DNA of 42,034 nucleotides, taken from Desulfosarcina sp. (GTDB lineage: Bacteria > Desulfobacterota > Desulfobacteria > Desulfobacterales > Desulfosarcinaceae). Shown here piece by piece: positions 25,702-34,490 of this stretch. Every line of letters begins with the position of its first letter. The stretch's first letter is position 1. The DNA lies in NCBI GenBank assembly GCA_014237405.1, contig JABZFO010000034.1, positions 1 through 42,034 of the forward strand, read 5' to 3'. A program made the translations under genes and the position numbers. A model generated the notes under the pieces. It saw nothing but the letters and a program-made list of their open reading frames with translations, did no database searches and was not told the origin of the DNA.

Positions 25702-27429
25702 ATGAAGATCGAGATCGCCAAGACCGCCGGTTTCTGCATGGGGGTGAGACGGGCCGTGGAAATGGCCCTGGATGCCCCGGGCAAACACGCCGAACCCATT
25801 TACACCTATGGCCCCCTGATCCACAATCCTCAGGTGCTCTCCCTGTTTGAGGAAAAGGGTATCACTGTACTGAAAGAGATTCCGGAACAGGGGACCGGCA
25901 CTGTTCTGGTGAGGGCCCACGGGGTGCCCCCCGAGGACAAGCAGCGGCTCAAGGACGCGGGGTTTCAGGTGGTGGACGCCACCTGTCCGCGTGTGATCCG
26001 GGTACAGACCATCATCCGGGTTCATGCCCGTAAAGGTTTTGCCACCATCATCATCGGAGATCGGGACCACCCTGAAGTGGTAGGGCTGGTGGGGTATGCC
26101 GGTCCTTGGGGTTCCGTGGTCAGCACCATGGCGGAACTCGACGTCCTGCCTGCCTTCGATCAAGCCATCATCGTGGCCCAGACCACCCAGAACATCCGGT
26201 TTTACGACCAGGTGAAGGCCTGGGCTGGCGAGAAGTTCCCCCATTACAAGACCTTTGATACCATCTGTGATTCGACGGAAAAGCGGCAGGCAGAGGTCAA
26301 ACAGCTGGCCGAACGCGTGGATGCCATCATCGTTGTGGGGGGAAAGGAGAGCGGCAATACCCGACGGCTGGCAGAGATTGCCGCGGAGACCGGCAAACCG
26401 GCCTTTCACGTGGAGACCGAGGAAGAATTGAACGCCTGCTGTCTGGACAGCGTTGGCCAGGTGGGCATCAGCGCCGGGGCGTCTACCCCCAACTGGATCA
26501 TTAAACGGGTCTACCGGGAACTGGAGAAGCTGCCGGCCAGGAAGCGGACTGGTGCCGTCAAAACCCTTTACGGCGCTATTGAGACCTTGCTGCTAACCAA
26601 TATATACGTGGCCGTGGGTGCCGGATGCCTCTGCTTTGCCTGCACCCGGCTGTTGGGTATGACGCCTGCCGTTGCCCCGGTGGCCGTGGCTATGCTTTAC
26701 GTGCTTTCCATGCACCTGCTCAACCACCTCACCGGCACGGCCGAAGATGAATACAACGATCCGGAACGGGCCCGGTTTTATGAGGGGCACCGGCTCCTGT
26801 TGTCGGTCATGGCCATTGCCGCCGGCGGCCTGGGCATCCTGTCCGCATCGGCCATGGGGGCCGCCGCCTTTGCTATCCTACTGGTCATGAGTCTGCTGGG
26901 CCTCTCCTACAACCTTTATTTGATACCCAGCAGCTTCGGGTTCAAGTTTCGGCGGATCAAGGATATTCCCGGTTCAAAAACGTTTCTCATCGCCGCGGCC
27001 TGGGGGGTGGTGGCGGCGCTGCTGCCCGGCATCACTGTTAAGGGAGCCCTGACTCCCGCCACCTGGGTGGTGTTCGTCTGGGCCACGGTCCTGGTCTTTT
27101 CCCGGACCGCGTTTTTCGATCTGCTGGACATTCAGGGGGACCGCATCATGGGCAAAGAGACACTGCCCATCCTTTTGGGGGACCGAAAAACCTTTGGCCT
27201 TTTAAAAGGCATGTTGGTCGGCTGCATGGTCCTGTCTGCTGCTGTCGCAGCCGTCGGTCTGGTTTCAGGACTTGGTTTTTTCCTGACCCTTTGTCCGGCG
27301 GCCATGCTGATTTTAATCAAAGGCTATAAAAAGGGGCGAATGCTGCCCGGCATGCGGCTGGAGTTTTTAGTGGAGAGCCTGTTTTTGCTGTCAGGCATCA
27401 TCACGCTGTTGTGGGTGGCAGTAAAATAG
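25702..27429 (+). CDS. ispH: IspH (LytB) - UbiA prenyltransferase fusion
   Basis: A single 575-residue frame joins two enzymes. Residues 1-282 are IspH, the [4Fe-4S] HMBPP reductase that makes IPP/DMAPP: cluster cysteines C12 (GFCMG), C95 (DATCPRV) and C189 (TICDST), histidines at YGPLIHN and RAHG, and the closing SAGASTPNWIIKRV. Residues about 285-575 are a multi-pass UbiA-type prenyltransferase with the Asp-rich NHLTGTAEDEYNDPER and the second motif DIQGDRIMGKETLP. The join contains no stop or ribosome-binding site. The isoprenoid-precursor enzyme is thus tethered to the membrane next to a transferase that would use the prenyl product, probably in menaquinone-type quinone synthesis. It follows cooT by 20 bp. 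The stop codon touches repeat A. Confidence 0.9.
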   Translation: MKIEIAKTAGFCMGVRRAVEMALDAPGKHAEPIYTYGPLIHNPQVLSLFEEKGITVLKEIPEQGTGTVLVRAHGVPPEDKQRLKDAGFQVVDATCPRVIRVQTIIRVHARKGFATIIIGDRDHPEVVGLVGYAGPWGSVVSTMAELDVLPAFDQAIIVAQTTQNIRFYDQVKAWAGEKFPHYKTFDTICDSTEKRQAEVKQLAERVDAIIVVGGKESGNTRRLAEIAAETGKPAFHVETEEELNACCLDSVGQVGISAGASTPNWIIKRVYRELEKLPARKRTGAVKTLYGAIETLLLTNIYVAVGAGCLCFACTRLLGMTPAVAPVAVAMLYVLSMHLLNHLTGTAEDEYNDPERARFYEGHRLLLSVMAIAAGGLGILSASAMGAAAFAILLVMSLLGLSYNLYLIPSSFGFKFRRIKDIPGSKTFLIAAAWGVVAALLPGITVKGALTPATWVVFVWATVLVFSRTAFFDLLDIQGDRIMGKETLPILLGDRKTFGLLKGMLVGCMVLSAAVAAVGLVSGLGFFLTLCPAAMLILIKGYKKGRMLPGMRLEFLVESLFLLSGIITLLWVAVK

Positions 27430-27570
27430 TGACATCCCTAAATGGCATCTTTTGGCCCAAGCCGGCGTTCTCGCGATTTTGAAATCCTTGACGTAGCGCT
27501 GCTACGCCTGCGGTTTCAACATTGCTGCGGCCTTGGTCTGGACCACAATCTACCATTTATGGACGGACAC
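27429..27570. repeat. MITE-like repeat family A, copy 2
   Basis: This 142-bp copy matches 1308-1450 over nearly its whole length (GCATCTTTTGGCCCA, TTCTCGCGAT, GCTACGCCTGCGGTTTCAAC, CTACCATTTATGGA). The left end is degenerate (GTGACATCCCTAAAT) and the right end ATTTATGGACGGACAC is good. It fills the gap from the ispH-ubiA stop codon to just before the helicase start. Confidence 0.8.
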
Positions 27571-27598
27571 GAAAGAGTTCGATGGGAAAAATATAGGA

Positions 27599-29791
27599 AT
27601 GAAAACCGCTAACCCCGAACTGAAACTCGCCGGTGAATTTGTCCGGGACACCGGCTGTAATCTTTTCCTTACCGGTAAAGCCGGAACGGGCAAGACGACC
27701 TTTCTCCGCACCTTAAAAAAAAACAGCCACAAGCGGTTGGTTGTCACGGCGCCTACAGGTGTTGCCGCCATCAACGCAGGTGGCGTTACGCTGCATTCGT
27801 TTTTCCAGCTTCCCTTCGGGCCGTTTGTACCGGGCAGTGAAACTGCGCGTCACCAGTATCGGTTCAGCAGGGAAAAGGTCGGCATCATCAAGAGCCTCGA
27901 CCTCCTGGTGATCGATGAGATAAGTATGGTGCGGGCCGATCTGCTGGATGGTGTGGATGGCGTTCTGCGCCGCTACCGCCGCAACAATCTGCCGTTCGGC
28001 GGTGTGCAGTTGCTGATGATCGGCGATCTCTTCCAGCTGCCGCCGGTGGTAAAGGAAGAAGATTGGCGGCTTCTTAACCAGTACTATGCGTCACCCTATT
28101 TTTTCAGCAGCACCGCCCTGCGCAAATCCGAAATGGTGACCATTGAACTGCAGCATATTTATCGCCAGGCGGACAGCCATTTCATTAACCTCCTCAACCG
28201 TGTCCGCAGCAACAGGCTTGATCCGTCCGCGCTGCAGGAACTCAATACCCGCCATATCGCTGATTTTGTCCCCGCCGGCAGCGACGGTTATATAACGCTT
28301 GGCACCCATAACCGGATCGCCGACACCATCAATTCTTCCAGACTCAGGGCGCTGCCGCAAAAGATCCACACGTTCGAAGCCGAAATTGAAGGCGATTTTC
28401 CCGACCACACCTACCCGACCGCCGCCACCCTTGATCTGAAGACGGGGGCACAGGTGATGTTCGTTCGCAATGACCTCTCCCCTGAAAAACGCTATTTCAA
28501 TGGAAAAATCGGTACAATCACGCGTATCACCGGCAAGGATATCCGCATAACGTGCCCTGACGATTCAGAGGAGATCGTGGTCGAACCGGCAACCTGGGAG
28601 AACATCGAATATACGCTAGACCGGGAAACGCTAGAAATTAATGAAAAAAAGATCGGCACTTTCATACAATACCCCCTTAGACTCGCTTGGGCCATCACCA
28701 TCCACAAGAGCCAGGGGCTCACCTTTGACAGGGCAATCATCGACGCCCAAGCCGCCTTTGCCCATGGACAGGTCTACGTGGCACTGAGCCGTTGTCGGAC
28801 GTTTGAAGGCATGGTGCTCTCCACCCCGCTCTCGCTAAAGGCGATCAAAACCGATCCCGCTGTACTTGGTTTCAGCGAGGAGACGAAGCAAAACGTCCCT
28901 TCAGCGGATCAACTTGGAGCGGCAAAAATTTGCTACCAGCAGCAGATGCTGCTGGAGTGTTTCGATTTTCAGCGGTTACGCTCCCTTTTGCACCGCATGG
29001 TATCATTGCTGCTTGAAAACTCCGGGTTGATCCGTGTATCCGGCGGTGACGATATCCGCGAACTGCAGAAAAAGACTGAGAACGAGATCTGTACCGTCGG
29101 CGATAACTTCCTCCGGCAGTTACGGGGTCTCTTCTCAGCGTCCACGTTACCGGCGGCCGATACCATTGTGGTAGAGCGGATTACCAAGGCATCGGCCTAT
29201 TTTCAGGAAAAAATTGGATCGGGTATTGGCAAACACATTCCTCATCTGCAAATCGATACGGACAACAAGGAGCTTCGCAAAAAGGTAAGTAGTGCCCTCA
29301 AACGCCTGCAGGAAGAGACCGCGGTCAAACTGGCCGCAGTGCAATGCTGTGAGCAAGGCTTTTCGCCGTCACGATACTTCCGGGCCGTTTCGGCTGCTGC
29401 CATCAACAGCGGGAAGAAAAAGGAGAAAACCAAGGCGGCAACCTATTGCGAAGCCGATATCGCCCAACCCGAGAAGCAAAAAGCATCCCGAATCAACACC
29501 AAACAGATCAGTCTCGATTTGTTTGAGAAGGGGCTGAGCCTTGCGCAAATTGCCGAGGAGCGAGGATTAGTGCTTTCCACCATCGAGGGGCATATGGCCC
29601 ATTTCGTGGAGACGGGCAAAGTGGCTATAAACTCACTGGTCTCACCCGAGAAACGGCAAACCATAGAACAGGAACTTTCGCGATTGCAGGGTAAATCGTT
29701 TGGTGAAATAAAGCAGGCTTTGGGCGCCGATGTCTCCTATGGTGAAATCAAGCTTGTTCAGGCACACCTTAAGGGGCGCGGCAAGAAATAA
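27599..29791 (+). CDS. Pif1/RecD-like helicase with C-terminal HTH
   Basis: This 730-residue superfamily 1B helicase has Walker A LTGKAGTGKTTF (residues 25-36), TAPTGVAAINAGG and Walker B VIDEISMV. GDLFQLPPV and the C-terminal UvrD-like motif ITIHKSQGLTFDRAI with YVALSRCR follow. The C-terminal third has an HRDC-like helical region and a RecQ-C-like helix-turn-helix (ISLDLFEKGLSLAQIAEERGL). Such proteins probably act in genome maintenance. The start is ATG 27599 (MKTANPELK) behind AATATAGGA. The frame extends upstream to 27533 only through repeat A. Its base composition looks slightly more AT-rich and codon use less uniform than its neighbours, which may mean later acquisition. It converges with the Ski2-like helicase. 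Confidence 0.85.
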   Translation: MKTANPELKLAGEFVRDTGCNLFLTGKAGTGKTTFLRTLKKNSHKRLVVTAPTGVAAINAGGVTLHSFFQLPFGPFVPGSETARHQYRFSREKVGIIKSLDLLVIDEISMVRADLLDGVDGVLRRYRRNNLPFGGVQLLMIGDLFQLPPVVKEEDWRLLNQYYASPYFFSSTALRKSEMVTIELQHIYRQADSHFINLLNRVRSNRLDPSALQELNTRHIADFVPAGSDGYITLGTHNRIADTINSSRLRALPQKIHTFEAEIEGDFPDHTYPTAATLDLKTGAQVMFVRNDLSPEKRYFNGKIGTITRITGKDIRITCPDDSEEIVVEPATWENIEYTLDRETLEINEKKIGTFIQYPLRLAWAITIHKSQGLTFDRAIIDAQAAFAHGQVYVALSRCRTFEGMVLSTPLSLKAIKTDPAVLGFSEETKQNVPSADQLGAAKICYQQQMLLECFDFQRLRSLLHRMVSLLLENSGLIRVSGGDDIRELQKKTENEICTVGDNFLRQLRGLFSASTLPAADTIVVERITKASAYFQEKIGSGIGKHIPHLQIDTDNKELRKKVSSALKRLQEETAVKLAAVQCCEQGFSPSRYFRAVSAAAINSGKKKEKTKAATYCEADIAQPEKQKASRINTKQISLDLFEKGLSLAQIAEERGLVLSTIEGHMAHFVETGKVAINSLVSPEKRQTIEQELSRLQGKSFGEIKQALGADVSYGEIKLVQAHLKGRGKK

Positions 29792-29912
29792 TTGCGCAAG
29801 ATGTTTTTGCTGGGTTCTTATCTTCTAAATGGTTGTTTTTGGAGTCAAAAAAGTGCGTTTAAGCTCTCTAATAGCTCTCAGTTTAGTATTTTTGTCATAA
29901 TATATCAGACGG

Positions 29913-32078
29913 TTAATTTGGTCCCCCTTGTGACCCTTCATCCTCATCCGAACCTTCCACCACCGGTTCTTTCATGACCAGGCCGATGGCTTCGCGGGCC
30001 GTGGCAGCGGCTTCGGGAAACACATCCACCAGGTTGGCGGCGTGGCGCAGGTTGTCGGCGGTGCGCATCATCAGCATGGCCAGGTTGCCTTCGGCCATAC
30101 CGTATTCTTTGGCGATATTTTCCCACGGATACCCCGAGGCCCAGGCGTGGGTCATGGCGGCGGGCCGCAGGTAGAGCTGGCGTACCTCGAAGCCCCGGGA
30201 TTTCATGTGGCGGGCGAATCCGGTCAATTTTTTCTGGATACGGGTGACCGTTTTCTTCAGCCGATTGGGCACCAAGCGGCCCTCCATGCGGTCATCGGTT
30301 TCTCTTTCGTTGACGAAGCAGGCGAACACCCCGGCCATCTGGGCCGCATCTCCGTTGGGCAACAGACCCTGGCGCAGGCATTCGGCCACGATCAGGGGCT
30401 GGTCCACCCGCAATTGTGACGCCCACACACCATCAACGGTGAGCCGGTCCTCGCCGTTCACAAATCCCGTCTCCTTGAGAAAATCCAGGTGCCGCAGAAA
30501 ATCCTCCCACAGGACCTCGTGAATATCGGCCATGCGGCTTTTCCGGCGGCTGTCCTCGGCCTTGGCGATGAGGAGCCAGGTGGCGAAGGATCGCTTGAGC
30601 AGCTCCTCAACCTGGGCCGGGGTATGGGAGAGCAGCAGGTTGAGGACCATGGAAAAGTTGATGCGGATGCGGCTGACCACCTTTCCCGGCCGGGACGAGA
30701 GCATTCGGGCCACCAGGCGCAGGTCCATGTAGCGGCCGGGAACAGCCAGGCCAAAGCCGATCTTGTCCATGCCCCGGCGGCCGGCCCGGCCGGTCATCTG
30801 GTGAAGCTGGGTGGCGTCCAGGGGGATGAATTCAGTGCCGTTGAACCGGTCCGAGTTGAAAAACACCACTGTCCGGGCAGGAAAGTTGACGCCGGCGGCG
30901 ACGGTGGAGGTGGCGAAGACGGCGGTCAACAGGCCTTCGCTCATCAGGTTCTCGACCACCAGCTTCCAGCCGGGAAGATGACCGCTGTGGTGGGCGCCTA
31001 CGCCGGCCTGCTCCAGATGAATGCGCTGGCGGTGCCGGGCCAGGTGCGGCGAGCTGTCGGTGAGCGTTCGAACCCGTTCAGAAATGCGGGCCTTTTTTTC
31101 GTCGCTCAGGGATACGGCCCCATGGCACAGGCTCAGGGCGGCATCGCAGTCGCTGCGGGATTTTAAAAAGAAGATGGCCGGCAGCAGGTCATAGGCCTTG
31201 AGCACCCTGAGAATGTCGCCAAACGGGGGAAGGCCCCGGCGTCGGGGCGGCTCCGGCTGCTTCTTGCCACCGATGAGACGTTCAACCTTTTTGTGAAGCG
31301 CTTTGGCTCCCCGTCCAACCTTTACCGTCAGGGGCAAGAGGGTGCCCGATGGATGCAACACCATGGGATAAAGCGGCACGGGTCGACGGGTTTCGGCCAC
31401 CACCCGGCAGGGACGGCCGCGAATGGCAGTCAGCCAATCTGCGATTGCGCCGGCGTTGCCCACCGTTGCCGACAGCATGAGCATGGGGATACGTGGGGGC
31501 AGGTAAATCATGGTCTCTTCCCACACCACGCCGCGCTCCTCATCTCCCAAAAAATGGGCCTCGTCCAGCACCACGAGGTCGGTTTTCAGCGAGATACCCT
31601 GGTGCATGGCGTCATAAAGCTGGTTTCTCAGGATTTCGGTGGTGCCGACGATGATGGGTGCATCGGGGCTCTCTTTGCGATCCCCGGTGAGGATGCCCAC
31701 ATTCTCAGGGCCGAAGATCTCTGAAAACTCGATGAGTTTGGCGTTGGTGAGGGCTTTGAGCGGGGAGGCGTACCACACCCGCCCGCCCTGTTCAAATATG
31801 CGCCTGATGGTCTGGATGGCGATCCAGGTCTTGCCGGCGCCGGTAGGGGCTGTCACCAGGCAGTCCGACGCCGCCATGACGGCCACGGCCTCGGTCTGGA
31901 AGCGGTCCGGGGTGAAGGGTGTTTGTTTTGGAATACCGATGCCGGAAAAGACGGCTTTGAGCTGGGGGTCGGCGCCGGGGGAGATCTGCACGCGGCGGTC
32001 CGATCGTTTGCCCGGTGGCTTTCGTCGTGACGGATATCGACGGCGCCCCTGGGGGGCGCCCTTGGCGGGTCTGTTCAT
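29913..32078 (-). CDS. Ski2/Mtr4-like DExH-box helicase
   Basis: This 721-residue superfamily 2 helicase has a basic N-terminus (residues 1-32). Motif I is TAPTGAGKT, motif II DEAH (LVVLDEAHFL) and motif III LSAT. Motifs V and VI are TSTVAAGVNFPA and QMTGRAGRRG. The C-terminal part resembles the DSHCT/ratchet region of Ski2/Mtr4/Hel308-type enzymes. It is probably an RNA- or DNA-unwinding housekeeping enzyme. It starts 9 bp after the cooC stop, so the two minus-strand genes may share a transcript. The region 29792-29912 between the two convergent helicases has no clear terminator. Confidence 0.85.
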   Translation of the reverse strand: MNRPAKGAPQGRRRYPSRRKPPGKRSDRRVQISPGADPQLKAVFSGIGIPKQTPFTPDRFQTEAVAVMAASDCLVTAPTGAGKTWIAIQTIRRIFEQGGRVWYASPLKALTNAKLIEFSEIFGPENVGILTGDRKESPDAPIIVGTTEILRNQLYDAMHQGISLKTDLVVLDEAHFLGDEERGVVWEETMIYLPPRIPMLMLSATVGNAGAIADWLTAIRGRPCRVVAETRRPVPLYPMVLHPSGTLLPLTVKVGRGAKALHKKVERLIGGKKQPEPPRRRGLPPFGDILRVLKAYDLLPAIFFLKSRSDCDAALSLCHGAVSLSDEKKARISERVRTLTDSSPHLARHRQRIHLEQAGVGAHHSGHLPGWKLVVENLMSEGLLTAVFATSTVAAGVNFPARTVVFFNSDRFNGTEFIPLDATQLHQMTGRAGRRGMDKIGFGLAVPGRYMDLRLVARMLSSRPGKVVSRIRINFSMVLNLLLSHTPAQVEELLKRSFATWLLIAKAEDSRRKSRMADIHEVLWEDFLRHLDFLKETGFVNGEDRLTVDGVWASQLRVDQPLIVAECLRQGLLPNGDAAQMAGVFACFVNERETDDRMEGRLVPNRLKKTVTRIQKKLTGFARHMKSRGFEVRQLYLRPAAMTHAWASGYPWENIAKEYGMAEGNLAMLMMRTADNLRHAANLVDVFPEAAATAREAIGLVMKEPVVEGSDEDEGSQGGPN

Positions 32079-32087
32079 CGGGCTGCG

Positions 32088-32843
32088 CTACAGTTTGTCG
32101 ATGATGCCGGCCACTACCTGCTTGGCCGTGGTTGCAGTTTCATAGGGAGCGACGCCGGAAAGATCGGCTTCAATGAGCGTGTCGTCGTAGGGCATAAATC
32201 CCAGAAATTCAAAGTCGGGCAAGTGGGTCCGTAAAAATTCTTCGTCCTTGGGGCTGCGAATCTTGTTGCCCACCACGGCAATGTGATTCAGCCAAATTTC
32301 GGCGGCCAGACGTCTGATGTGCTTGGCCGTGTCGATGCTGCGGCGGCCCGGTTCCACCACCACGATAAGCTTATCCACGGCCTGGGCCGTGGCCCGTCCC
32401 AGGTGTTCGATGCCGGCCTCCATGTCCATGATCACCACCTCGTCACGGCCCAGCACCACGTGGGTCACCAGGGCCTTGAGCAGGGTGGATTCCGGGCACA
32501 GGCAGCCGGAACCGCCTTTTTTCACACTGCCCAGGCGCATTAGCTTGATGTTGTCCAGCTTGACGGACAGGGTGTCGGGAATGTCGTCCACCTTGGGGTT
32601 GAGTTTGAAAAATCCGCCGATGGTGCCGGGCTGGGCGCCGGTGCGCTCGAAGATCAGCTCTTTCATCTCGGCGATAGGGGTAACCTTGTCCGCATCGGTA
32701 ATGCCCAGGGCCGCCGCCAGGTTGGCGTCCGGGTCCGCATCGATGGCCAGGACCTTTTTACCCTGGTCGCTCAACGTCCGCGCCAAAAGAGAAGAGAATG
32801 TCGTTTTGCCCACGCCGCCTTTGCCGCTGACTGCCAGTTTCAT
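32088..32843 (-). CDS. cooC: CooC-type nickel-insertion ATPase (CODH maturation)
   Basis: This 251-residue MinD/ParA-family ATPase has the deviant P-loop SGKGGVGKTT (6-15) and AIDADPDANLAAALG. The Cys-x-Cys nickel site is at C114-C116 (GCLCPES), followed by VVIMDMEAGIEHLGRATA. These are the marks of CooC, which inserts nickel into the C-cluster of CO dehydrogenase using ATP. GGAAAGGACAG precedes ATG 32843. CODH/acetyl-CoA synthase genes are outside the window. A paralogous ParA-like ATPase is less likely because of the CLC motif. Confidence 0.88.
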   Translation of the reverse strand: MKLAVSGKGGVGKTTFSSLLARTLSDQGKKVLAIDADPDANLAAALGITDADKVTPIAEMKELIFERTGAQPGTIGGFFKLNPKVDDIPDTLSVKLDNIKLMRLGSVKKGGSGCLCPESTLLKALVTHVVLGRDEVVIMDMEAGIEHLGRATAQAVDKLIVVVEPGRRSIDTAKHIRRLAAEIWLNHIAVVGNKIRSPKDEEFLRTHLPDFEFLGFMPYDDTLIEADLSGVAPYETATTAKQVVAGIIDKL

Positions 32844-33145
32844 AGTCTGTCCTTTCCCGCACCCGCAATTTTATGATCGGTTATTCAACAATGCTGTTAA
32901 TATAAGACAGGTTGCAAGATCAGCAAGGGGCGGCCGTGTCAGGGGAAAACCGATCGCGGCTGGAAGCCGCTCCTATCAATTTTCCAATTCGGAATCTCTA
33001 TTTTCTGGTCCCTGATTTCGTTCTATCGTCTTGACCGGTTTCGGTATTGAAGATATATGCTCTTGGATATTCTGACGGATCCACATTCCGGCAGCCTGAT
33101 ACCATCGACCTGAAGCGATGTCTCCATTTCACGGAGAGGACGGAT
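32844..33145. other. Divergent intergenic region, cooC to RND adaptor
   Basis: It holds the plus-strand promoter at 33031-33059 and the cooC ribosome-binding site. No gene, riboswitch or repeat was recognised in the remainder. Confidence 0.4.
33031..33059 (+). promoter_or_regulatory. Promoter for the RND efflux operon
   Basis: -35 TTGACC (33031-33036), a 17-bp spacer, -10 TATATG (33054-33059). It lies about 87 bp before the adaptor start. Confidence 0.6.
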
Positions 33146-34140
33146 ATGATCTCAACGAAAACCATGCGACTGTTTATCCTCCTGCTGGCAGCCACCATTG
33201 CCCTGCCGGTGTCGGGCCTTTCCCAAGACAAATCAGGGGCGGCAAACAGGCGGCCCCCCTCGCCGGTGACCGTCGTGCCGGTGGTGGAACAGAGCATCGC
33301 CCGGCAGGTGACATTGGTGGGCAGTGTGGAGGCCGTGGCTACCAGCATGGTGGCAGCCGAGGTGGGCGGCGTGGTAGAGGCGTTCCCGGCCAAGGAGGGA
33401 CGGCGGGCTAAAAAGGGCGACCTGCTGGTGCGCTTGAAAAAACGGGTGCTGGAGTTGGAACTCAAGGGGCGGGTGGCTGAGCGGGAGCGGATCAAGGCCA
33501 ACCTGGAAAATGCGCAGAAGGAACTTGAACGGGTGGGGCGTCTCCGGGAGAACAACAGCATTCCCCAGCGCACCTACGACGACGCCCTGTATTCGCACCG
33601 CGCCCTGTCCCAGGCCCTGCTGGTGGCCGAATCCCAGATCGAGACCCTGACCTACCGCATCTGGTGGACATCTCCCGGATCCGGGTGGCTGTGGATGTTC
33701 CCGAACGCTATGCGGTGCAGCTGCTCCCCGATGCGCGGGTGCAGGTGGCGGTCACCAGCCTGGCCGACGATATGCGGGAAGGGAAGATCGATGTCATCCT
33801 GCCTAAAGGGGACGCCATTACCCGGACCTTCCCGGTGCGGGTACTCCTGGACAACCCCGGGTTCGCCATCAGGGCCGGTATGGAGGCGGTGGCCACTTTC
33901 GATCTTTCCAAGCGTTTTACCGCCCTTATGGTGCCCAAGGATGCGGTGGTGACAGCCGGTGACCGATCCCTGGTCTACCGGGTGAAAGATGCCAAGGCGT
34001 TTCCCGTTCCGGTCAACGTGGAAGGGTATCAGGGGGCCCTGGCCGCCGTCACCGGGGACCTGAAGATCGGAGACATGGTAGTGATCCGGGGTAACGAGCG
34101 GCTCATGCCGGGCCAGGACGTGGCGCTTACTGAGGACTGA
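33146..34140 (+). pseudogene. RND efflux membrane-fusion (adaptor) protein, frameshifted by internal deletion
   Basis: The first frame starts at ATG 33146 behind GGAGAGGACGG. It has a signal peptide (MRLFILLLAATIALPVSGLS), then the VTVVPVVEQSIARQVTLVGS barrel start, a lipoyl-like half (AEVGGVVEAFPAKEGRRAKKGD) and a coiled-coil hairpin to ETLTYRI near 33660. Similarity then jumps to LVDISRIRVAVDVPERYAVQ in a different frame, which runs through the beta-barrel and membrane-proximal domains to ALTED at 34140. The second lipoyl half (about 35-45 residues, the APFDG-like segment) is missing. The adaptor should link the inner-membrane RND pump encoded next to an outer-membrane channel. Its last codons consist of the tandem repeat that fills the following gap. 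Confidence 0.85.
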
Positions 34141-34208
34141 GGACTGAGGACAGAGGACTGAGGATATAGGACTGAGGACAGAGGACTGAGGACAGAAGAC
34201 AGAGGACA
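34129..34208 (+). repeat. Tandem heptamer array (ACTGAGG / ACAGAGG)
   Basis: About eleven imperfect copies of a 7-bp unit (GACTGAG alternating with GACAGAG) run from inside the last codons of the RND adaptor, supplying its ...TED-stop, for about 80 bp. The phase is kept with one or two changed units. A shorter relative (GGACAGAAGACAGAAGGCTGAG) follows the U32 gene at 39875. It may vary in copy number by replication slippage. Confidence 0.85.
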
Positions 34209-34251
34209 GCGCCGCCGCCAGCAGTTTGCCGGTTTAATCGGAAATGAAACC
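34206..34251 (+). repeat. Short dispersed repeat family D, copy 2
   Basis: GCGCCGCCGCC followed by GGTTTAATCGGAAATGAAACC, a 5-bp-arm hairpin. It matches 23295-23372 and 34425-34490. Confidence 0.5.
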
Positions 34252-34290
34252 ATATGCCAGGAACGCTGGGCTGTGGTCTTGATTAAAAGA

Positions 34291-34406
34291 TTGAACATCG
34301 AACATCGAACGTTGAACATCGAATGATGAGGTCGCTACGCTCCACCGATTGATGAAATGGATAGAATACCTTATTCGACGTTGGATGTTCGATGTTGGGC
34401 GTTCAG
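34291..34406. repeat. Dispersed repeat family C, copy 2
   Basis: It starts TTGAACATCGAACATCGAAC and ends with GTTGGATGTTCGATGTTGGGC, an imperfect terminal inverted repeat. The centre TCGCTACGCTCC and AATACCTTATTCGA matches the copy at 4314-4426 in inverted orientation. It is non-coding. Confidence 0.7.
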
Positions 34407-34424
34407 CTATTTAATTACGGGTAT

Positions 34425-34490
34425 TGAAGTTTCATACAAGCGCCGCCGCCGGCCTTAGACCGGTTTAATCGATAATGAAGTTTCATAAGT
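34425..34490 (+). repeat. Short dispersed repeat family D, copy 3
   Basis: GAAGTTTCATACAAGCGCCGCCGCC, then GGTTTAATCGATAATGAAGTTTCATAAG. The GAAGTTTCATA unit occurs on both sides of the GC-rich core, so this may be the most complete copy. Confidence 0.5.

Noticed and set aside
34129..34208. CRISPR-like array
   Set aside because: Units are 7 bp tandem copies without spacers, so this is a simple tandem repeat.
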